Source: Mesorhizobium sp.
Lineage (GTDB): Bacteria; Pseudomonadota; Alphaproteobacteria; Rhizobiales; Rhizobiaceae
Assembly (NCBI GenBank): GCA_004020645.1
Contig: SAQL01000006.1
Span: 62,001 to 126,000 of the forward strand
Length of the DNA stretch: 64,000 bases
Direction of reading: 5' to 3'
Shown here: piece after piece, positions 59,394 through 64,000 of the stretch
Position numbering within the stretch: position 1 is the first letter of the stretch
Layout of the letters: every line of letters begins with the position of its first letter
Notes under the pieces: generated by a model
What the model saw: the letters and a program-made list of their open reading frames with translations, nothing else
Told to the model about the DNA's origin: nothing
The model's database searches: none
Translations under genes and position numbers: made by a program

Positions 59394-60563
59394 ATGCGTA
59401 AATGGAAAATTGCGTTGGGAGCGGCCGTTGCCGTGGGAGCGATCTCGGTGGCGAGCGTTCACTTGCTCGACATGGGCAATTTCGGCCTCAACGCCGGTAC
59501 GGCAGGAGCAGCAACGCCCGAACCCGCGGCGCCCGAGCCCGCAGCGTTTGTCATGCCGGTGCCGGTGGTGAGCGTCGTCAAGAAGACGATCCCGATCTAT
59601 CTCGACTATGCGGCCCGCACCGAGCCGATCCGCAGCATCACGCTGCAGGCGCGCGTACCGGGGTATCTGCAGGAGCAGGTCGCGCCCGACGGCAGCGATG
59701 TCAAGAAGGGCGACCTTCTCTACAAGATCGCTCCAGAGGATTTCCAGGCTGCCCTTGAACAGGCGAAGGCTCAGGTCCAGCGTGACGAAGCAACGCTCGA
59801 CTATGCCCGTTCCAGCCTTGGTCGCGGCACCGAGCTGGCCAAGAGCGGATACATCGCCAAGGATGCATTCGACCAGCGCACCAGCAGCTTGCGCGAGGCC
59901 CAGGCCTCGCTCGCCGTGAACCAGGCGGCTGTGCGGACCGCCGAGCTCAATCTGAGCTATTCGGAAATCAAGGCGCCGTTCGCCGGGCGCGTCGGCCGCA
60001 ACCAGGCCTCGGTCGGAACGCTGGTCAGCGTCGCCGGTACGGTGCTCAACACACTGGTGCAGCTCGACCCGATCTATGTCACCTTCAATCCGAGTGAAAC
60101 GGATCTGGTGCAGATCGAGGAAGCCCGCGCGGCGGGGCCCATCGATGTCGACGTCCTGCTTCCCGGCGATACGGAACCGCGCCAGAGAGGTCAGCTCACC
60201 TTCATCGACAACACAGTCGATCGTTCGACCGGCACCATCACCGCACGGGCGACGATCGGCAACGCCAAGTTCACGCTGCTGCCGGGCCAATATGTTCGTG
60301 TGAGACTGCACATCAAGCAACAGCCCGATGCACTGATGGTGCCGCAGACGGCATTGGGATCGAGCCAGCTCGGCAAATACCTTTACGTCGTCGGCAAGGA
60401 CAACACTGTCGACCAGCGTATCGTTTCGCTCGGGCCGACCAATGGCGATCTGGTGGCCATCTCGAGCGGCGTATCGGAAGGCGACCAGGTGATAACTGGC
60501 AATCTGCAGAAGATCGGCCCGGGAATGCCTGTCTCGCCGCTGCCGCAGAAACCGGCCACCTGA
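59394..60563 (+). CDS. RND efflux periplasmic adaptor subunit
   Basis: The 389-aa membrane-fusion protein links the pump to an outer-membrane channel. An N-terminal anchor (IALGAAVAVGAISVASVHLL) has no lipobox. PRVPGYLQEQV-like wording (QARVPGYLQEQVAPDGSDVKKGDLLYKI) gives the lipoyl half-motif, followed by a coiled-coil hairpin (AALEQAKAQVQRDEATLDYARSSLGR) and the second half ELNLSYSEIKAPFAGRVGRN. No TolC-type gene is in the window. The adaptor lies after the pump gene, the reverse of the acrAB order. Confidence 0.93.
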   Translation: MRKWKIALGAAVAVGAISVASVHLLDMGNFGLNAGTAGAATPEPAAPEPAAFVMPVPVVSVVKKTIPIYLDYAARTEPIRSITLQARVPGYLQEQVAPDGSDVKKGDLLYKIAPEDFQAALEQAKAQVQRDEATLDYARSSLGRGTELAKSGYIAKDAFDQRTSSLREAQASLAVNQAAVRTAELNLSYSEIKAPFAGRVGRNQASVGTLVSVAGTVLNTLVQLDPIYVTFNPSETDLVQIEEARAAGPIDVDVLLPGDTEPRQRGQLTFIDNTVDRSTGTITARATIGNAKFTLLPGQYVRVRLHIKQQPDALMVPQTALGSSQLGKYLYVVGKDNTVDQRIVSLGPTNGDLVAISSGVSEGDQVITGNLQKIGPGMPVSPLPQKPAT

Positions 60564-60586
60564 TACCCCCCTCAGGCCCGGTCCAG

Positions 60587-60619
60587 CGGCGCCCCCGGCT
60601 ATGCCGAGGGCGCCGTTTT
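60587..60619 (+). terminator. Rho-independent terminator after the efflux operon
   Basis: CGGCGCCC (60587-60594) and GGGCGCCG (60608-60615) form a perfect 8-bp stem, with four T residues after it (60616-60619). It is 24 bases past the adaptor stop codon. Confidence 0.65.
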
Positions 60620-60674
60620 GCTGAGCAGTTCGACCGGGCCGCCTAAGGCGCCGGCTTTCTCAATTGCCGAAGCC

Positions 60675-60796
60675 GGCGCAGCCCCTCATCGCCCTGCCGG
60701 GCACTTCTCCCCCGGGGAGAAGGGGGCTTGCTGCAACGCTGGCGATCCCCCTCTCCCCGTTTTTCACGGCGAGAGGGCCAGGGTGAGGGCTGCGCC
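60675..60796. repeat. MITE-like intergenic element with terminal inverted repeats
   Basis: GGCGCAGCCCCTCA (60675-60688) and TGAGGGCTGCGCC (60784-60796) are inverted ends with one extra base. Inside, CTTCTCCCC and GGGGAGAAG (60704-60722) form a perfect palindrome, and C/G-rich tracts follow. It occupies most of the 474-base gap between the adaptor and enolase-family genes. From memory, similar elements are frequent between Mesorhizobium genes. Confidence 0.7.
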
Positions 60797-61037
60797 AACG
60801 ACAGGAAAGTAAGCGGCGAATTCAAATCCGTCTTGGGTCTCCGGCTCGGCCCATCGCGAGCATATCGATCTCGATTTCGAAGAATTGCTTGCCTATGCGT
60901 GCAGCCTCGAACAGGGTGCAGAGGCGCCAAGGCCGATCGCGCTGGCCCGACGCGCAACCGACCAGATGGCAGCTGAGCCGACAGAAGCCCGCCAATTGGC
61001 GGTTTCGTCGCGACATCACAGACAACGGACAGAGAAC

Positions 61038-62144
61038 GTGCAGATCGAAACCATCAAGGCCTACCATGTCGTGCAGCCCTTCGTGGACGGCCCCTACCGA
61101 ATGTCGAAAGGGCGTGTCGCCGGCGCGTTCGACGCGGTGATCGTCGCCATCACCTCCGACAGTGGGCTGACCGGCTGGGGCGAGATGGCGCCGCTCGGCA
61201 ATTTCTACTCGCCGGCCTTCGCGGCCGGCGTTCGCGCCGGCGTCATCGAAATTGCACCGCATCTGCTCGGTCACGATCCTCGCGCGTTGGCCAGTATCGG
61301 CAGGCTGATGGACACGGTGTTCAAGGGTCACCCCTACATCAAGTCGGCGCTGGACATGGGATGCTCGGATCTCGCGGCACGTGCCGCCGACATACCGTTG
61401 GTGACGCTGCTCGGCGGGCGCGAGAGCGAGACGGCGGAGCTCTACAAGGTCGTCACCCATGGCACGGTCGACGCCATGGCGGCACTGGCCAAGCGCATCG
61501 TCAAGGACGGATTCCACCGGCTGCAGGTCAAGGTCGGCGGCAACGTCCATGACGATATCGAGCGCGTCACCGCAGTCGCCGATTCGGTGCCTAAGGGCAC
61601 GGTGATCTTCTGCGACGCCAATGCCGGCTGGACGCCCTATCAGGCGCGCCAGTTCACTGACGCGACGCGCGCCATCGACTACACGTTCGAGCAGCCCTGC
61701 ACCACGATCGACGAATGCATGTCGGTGCGCCGCTCGCTCGACAAGCCGATGGTGCTCGACGAATCCGTCGCCTCGCTGGACGACATGCTCGACATCCACC
61801 GCAAGGGCGCGGCCGACGGGCTGACGCTGAAAATCTCGCGGCTCGGCGGCGTGACCAAGACGCGGCAGATCCGTGACCTTGCCGTCGATCTTGGTTTCAT
61901 GATCACCGTCGAGGACACCGGCGGCGCCGAGATCGACACATCAGCCATGGCGCATCTGTCGCTGTCGACGCCGGAGGAGCGCCGGCTGCACGCCATTGCC
62001 TTCCACGAATGGGTGACGGTGCGCACCGCATCGAACAAGCCGCCGGTTTCGGGAAGCCGAATGGGCATTCCTGACGGGCCGGGCCTCGGCATCGACGTTG
62101 TTCCCGACCTGCTTGGCGCGCCCTTCTTCGAGGTCGGCAGCTGA
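61038..62144 (+). CDS. Mandelate racemase / muconate lactonizing enzyme family protein
   Basis: The 368-aa protein belongs to the enolase superfamily. Metal ligands fit Asp193 (FCDANAGW), Glu218 (TFEQP) and Glu242 or Asp241 (VLDESV). Lys165 (LQVKVGG) and Lys265 (LKISRLGG) are the likely acid/base pair; the position two before Lys165 is Gln, not Lys. This residue set resembles the hydroxyproline betaine epimerase / cis-3-hydroxyproline dehydratase group, but I cannot assign the substrate. The start is GTG at 61038, where relatives begin; upstream in-frame codons look non-coding. Confidence 0.87.
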   Translation: MQIETIKAYHVVQPFVDGPYRMSKGRVAGAFDAVIVAITSDSGLTGWGEMAPLGNFYSPAFAAGVRAGVIEIAPHLLGHDPRALASIGRLMDTVFKGHPYIKSALDMGCSDLAARAADIPLVTLLGGRESETAELYKVVTHGTVDAMAALAKRIVKDGFHRLQVKVGGNVHDDIERVTAVADSVPKGTVIFCDANAGWTPYQARQFTDATRAIDYTFEQPCTTIDECMSVRRSLDKPMVLDESVASLDDMLDIHRKGAADGLTLKISRLGGVTKTRQIRDLAVDLGFMITVEDTGGAEIDTSAMAHLSLSTPEERRLHAIAFHEWVTVRTASNKPPVSGSRMGIPDGPGLGIDVVPDLLGAPFFEVGS

Positions 62145-62489
62145 TATACTGGCATGCGCCGAGCATGCCGGCTGGCGCTATCTGTTGCGCGGCTTCGTCG
62201 TTAGCGATTGGCGCAGCGGCAGCTGAGCGGCCATGAAACAGTTTTCGCTGCACTCGCTCGCTTGCGAGAAGCGAGGTGACGGTCGTCGCCGCCTGCATCC
62301 CTAGCCTTCTTCTCTGCTCCCTAGCTGACTGCGCTGCCAGGTCGCATGCCAAGGGCGCACAAATTGAAATCACAGAATATTGGGGGACGGCTGCCGAATT
62401 GGCGGGTTGAAATATTTTTCATTTAGAAATAGGAATGTTCAAAATGATGACTTCGACGCTGCGGCGCGTCAGGAACTGGAGGAAGCGAC
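62145..62489. other. 345-base gap with two hairpins and an AT-rich promoter-like segment
   Basis: No gene was seen. GGCATGC/GCATGCC (62151-62169) forms a hairpin 6 bases after the enolase-family stop codon and may end that transcript. CTCGCTT/AAGCGAG (62257-62275) is a second perfect hairpin. The stretch 62405-62450 is unusually AT-rich for this window (GAAATATTTTTC, near-palindromic) and probably holds the promoter and an operator for the gene at 62490. Confidence 0.45.
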
Positions 62490-63812
62490 ATGGCCCATCC
62501 GCAATTTGCGGCGGAACTTTTGCAGCGCGCTGAGAAGCAGGGACCGATCACCATCGGGCTTGCCGGCGCCGGGCAGATGGGCACCGACATCGTCGTCCAG
62601 GTCGCGCTGATGCCGGGCATGCGGATCGGCGCAATCTCCGAGGTCAGGCCGCAGGCGGCGATCGAAGCAGCGCTGCTCGCCGGCCACGACCGCTCGGATA
62701 TTGTGCAAGCCGGTAATGCAGCGGCAATCGACCGCGCCATCGAGGCCGGCAAGATCGCGGTGACCGAAGATTTGCACGCGCTGGCGGCGGCAGGCCGCAT
62801 CGACGTCATCATCGACGCGACAGGCAATCCCAACATCGGCACGCTGTTCGCACTCGAAGTGATGAAGAACGGTAAGCACATCGTCATGCTCAACGTCGAG
62901 GCCGACATCACGATCGGCCGCTTCCTCAAGGAGGAGGCGCGCAAGGCCGGCGTCGTCTATACGGGTGCGGCCGGCGACGAGCCGGCCTGCACACTGGAGA
63001 TCATCGGCTTTGCCAGGAGCCTCGGCTTCAACATCATCGCCGCCGGCAAGGGCAAGAACAATCCGCTGAAGATCGACGCCATGCCGGCCGACTACGAGAA
63101 GGAGGCGGCCGAGCGCAACATGAATGCGCGCATGCTGGTCGAATTCGTCGACGGTTCGAAGACGGCGATCGAGATGGTGGCGATCGCCAATGCCACCGGC
63201 CTGGTGCCCGACGTGCCGGGCATGCACGGCCCGACCGCGACGCTGGAGGAGCTCGCCAGCGTGCTCTGCCCGCGCGAGGATGGCGGCGTGCTGCACCGCA
63301 AGGGCGTGGTCGATTATTCGATCGGCAAGGGCGTGGCGCCCGGCGTGTTCTGCATCATCGAGACCCGGCATCCGCGCGTGCTGGAGCGCATGATCGACCT
63401 CAAGGTCGGCAAGGGCCCCTATTTCACGATCTTCCGCCCCTATCACCTGACCAGCCTGGAAGTGCCGCTGTCGGCGGCGCGCGCCGTGGTCTACAAGCGC
63501 GCCGACATGGAGCCGCTCGACCATCCGGTCGCCGAGGCGGTGGCGGTTGCCAAGAGCGAGCTTGGTCTTGGCCAGTCACTGGGCATGATCGGCGAGAACG
63601 ACTATCGCGGCTTCGCCATGACCTGGGAAGACGCACGCGCCCGCGGCGCCCTGCCGCTCGGCCTCGCCGAGCGCGCCAAGGTGGTCAAGCCGATCAAGAC
63701 CGGCGACTTCCTCACCTATGAAAATTGTGTACCCGACGATTCGATGGTGATAACCCAGATCCGCCGTCGTCTCGACCAGTCGGACGGACGGTTCGTTACG
63801 AACGCCGCCTAA
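62490..63812 (+). CDS. Homoserine-dehydrogenase-like NAD(P)-binding protein with SAF domain
   Basis: The 440-aa protein has an N-terminal Rossmann fold (TIGLAGAGQMGTDIV, GAGQMG at residues 26-31), a homoserine-dehydrogenase-like middle part (GDEPACTLEIIGFARSLGFNI) and a C-terminal SAF domain (LAERAKVVKPIKTGDFLTYENC). This architecture occurs in catabolic oxidoreductases of rhizobia whose substrates are mostly unassigned. The ATG at 62490 follows GGAGGAAG. A FGGY kinase starts 19 bases downstream, so it probably acts on the same carbohydrate or its phosphate. Confidence 0.85.
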   Translation: MAHPQFAAELLQRAEKQGPITIGLAGAGQMGTDIVVQVALMPGMRIGAISEVRPQAAIEAALLAGHDRSDIVQAGNAAAIDRAIEAGKIAVTEDLHALAAAGRIDVIIDATGNPNIGTLFALEVMKNGKHIVMLNVEADITIGRFLKEEARKAGVVYTGAAGDEPACTLEIIGFARSLGFNIIAAGKGKNNPLKIDAMPADYEKEAAERNMNARMLVEFVDGSKTAIEMVAIANATGLVPDVPGMHGPTATLEELASVLCPREDGGVLHRKGVVDYSIGKGVAPGVFCIIETRHPRVLERMIDLKVGKGPYFTIFRPYHLTSLEVPLSAARAVVYKRADMEPLDHPVAEAVAVAKSELGLGQSLGMIGENDYRGFAMTWEDARARGALPLGLAERAKVVKPIKTGDFLTYENCVPDDSMVITQIRRRLDQSDGRFVTNAA

Positions 63813-63831
63813 ATCGCTGGATTTCCACCTG

Positions 63832-64000
63832 ATGGACGATGTCGTAATCGGGATCGACGCCTCGACCACGGCCGTGAAAGCGATTGCCTTCACGCGCGAC
63901 GGCAAGGAGCTGTTCCAGGCGCGCGAAGCCTATCCGCTTTCAAATCCCAAGCCCGGCCATTTCGAGCAGGATGCCGAACATTGGTGGACCGCGCTGCTCG
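63832..64000 (+). CDS. FGGY-family carbohydrate kinase (3' end missing)
   Basis: Only the first 56 codons are in the window. They start MDDVVIGIDASTTAVKAIAFTRDGKELFQA, with the phosphate-1 motif of FGGY kinases (GIDASTT), then GHFEQDAEHWWTALL, the usual second block. The opening is like that of the FGGY kinase at 30972-32468 but clearly not a copy. It follows the SAF-domain oxidoreductase after 19 bases and is likely its operon partner. Confidence 0.88.
   Translation, partial: MDDVVIGIDASTTAVKAIAFTRDGKELFQAREAYPLSNPKPGHFEQDAEHWWTALL

Overview
The window reads as a chromosomal segment of a GC-rich alphaproteobacterium of the Hyphomicrobiales, most likely Mesorhizobium or a close relative. The grounds are: a split F0 operon in the order atpI-atpB-atpE-b'-b, separate from the F1 genes; a BacA/SbmA peptide transporter; dense ABC uptake operons of rhizobial type; several intergenic palindromic or MITE-like elements; and an sRNA gene that matches the alpha-r14 (cuckoo, CCUCCUCCC) architecture. 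The assignment rests on gene content and remembered family features, not on a database search. No rRNA, tRNA, CRISPR array, IS transposase or prophage gene was seen.

Layout. 1-6.4 kb is core: a radical SAM protein (cut by the window start), RNase HII, the F0 operon on the minus strand and a SleB-type wall hydrolase. 6.6-11.6 kb looks accessory and less GC-rich: a three-gene operon (ICMT-like methyltransferase, stand-alone E2-type acyltransferase, SDR ending in a SEC-C zinc motif), two small lipoproteins, an L,D-transpeptidase and a second SDR. 11.9-14.1 kb is core again (der and a YfgM-like TPR protein, separated by three tandem 54-bp palindromic units). 14.4-21.1 kb holds a polysaccharide deacetylase, BacA, an MFS exporter, a LysR regulator, an M29 aminopeptidase and a DUF488 protein.

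21.2-32.5 kb is a polyol or sugar catabolic region. It has a UgpC-type ABC importer with an SDR, two SorC/DeoR regulators, an sn-glycerol-1-phosphate dehydrogenase homologue with a HAD phosphatase, and a FGGY kinase. 32.5-33.9 kb carries an ArsC-like protein and an ArsR-SRPBCC pair. 34.0-41.5 kb is a seven-gene operon facing a GntR regulator: an SsuABC/TauABC-type importer, a fumarylpyruvate-hydrolase-like enzyme, an oxalate-CoA-ligase-like enzyme and a PanE-like reductase. 41.5-48.9 kb is a polyamine-type uptake and oxidation operon (PotABCD-like importer, XRE-cupin regulator, aldehyde dehydrogenase, PuuB-like oxidase); its two upstream regions share a near-identical 16-bp palindrome. 49.2-54.6 kb is a pentose-type cluster: XylX-like dehydratase, FrcBCA-like importer and LacI-type regulator. 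55.1-60.6 kb is a TetR-controlled RND efflux system with the pump gene ahead of its adaptor. 61.0-64.0 kb starts another catabolic cluster: an enolase-superfamily enzyme, a homoserine-dehydrogenase-like/SAF protein and a FGGY kinase cut by the window end.

Most of the accessory genes form self-contained modules: a regulator facing an import operon, followed by two to four enzymes. The signals most worth a second look are the three-hairpin anti-Shine-Dalgarno sRNA at about 54.68-54.80 kb, the ICMT/acyltransferase/SDR-SEC-C operon, the glycerol-1-phosphate-dehydrogenase cluster, the shared operator of the polyamine region, and strong hairpins directly after three substrate-binding-protein genes.
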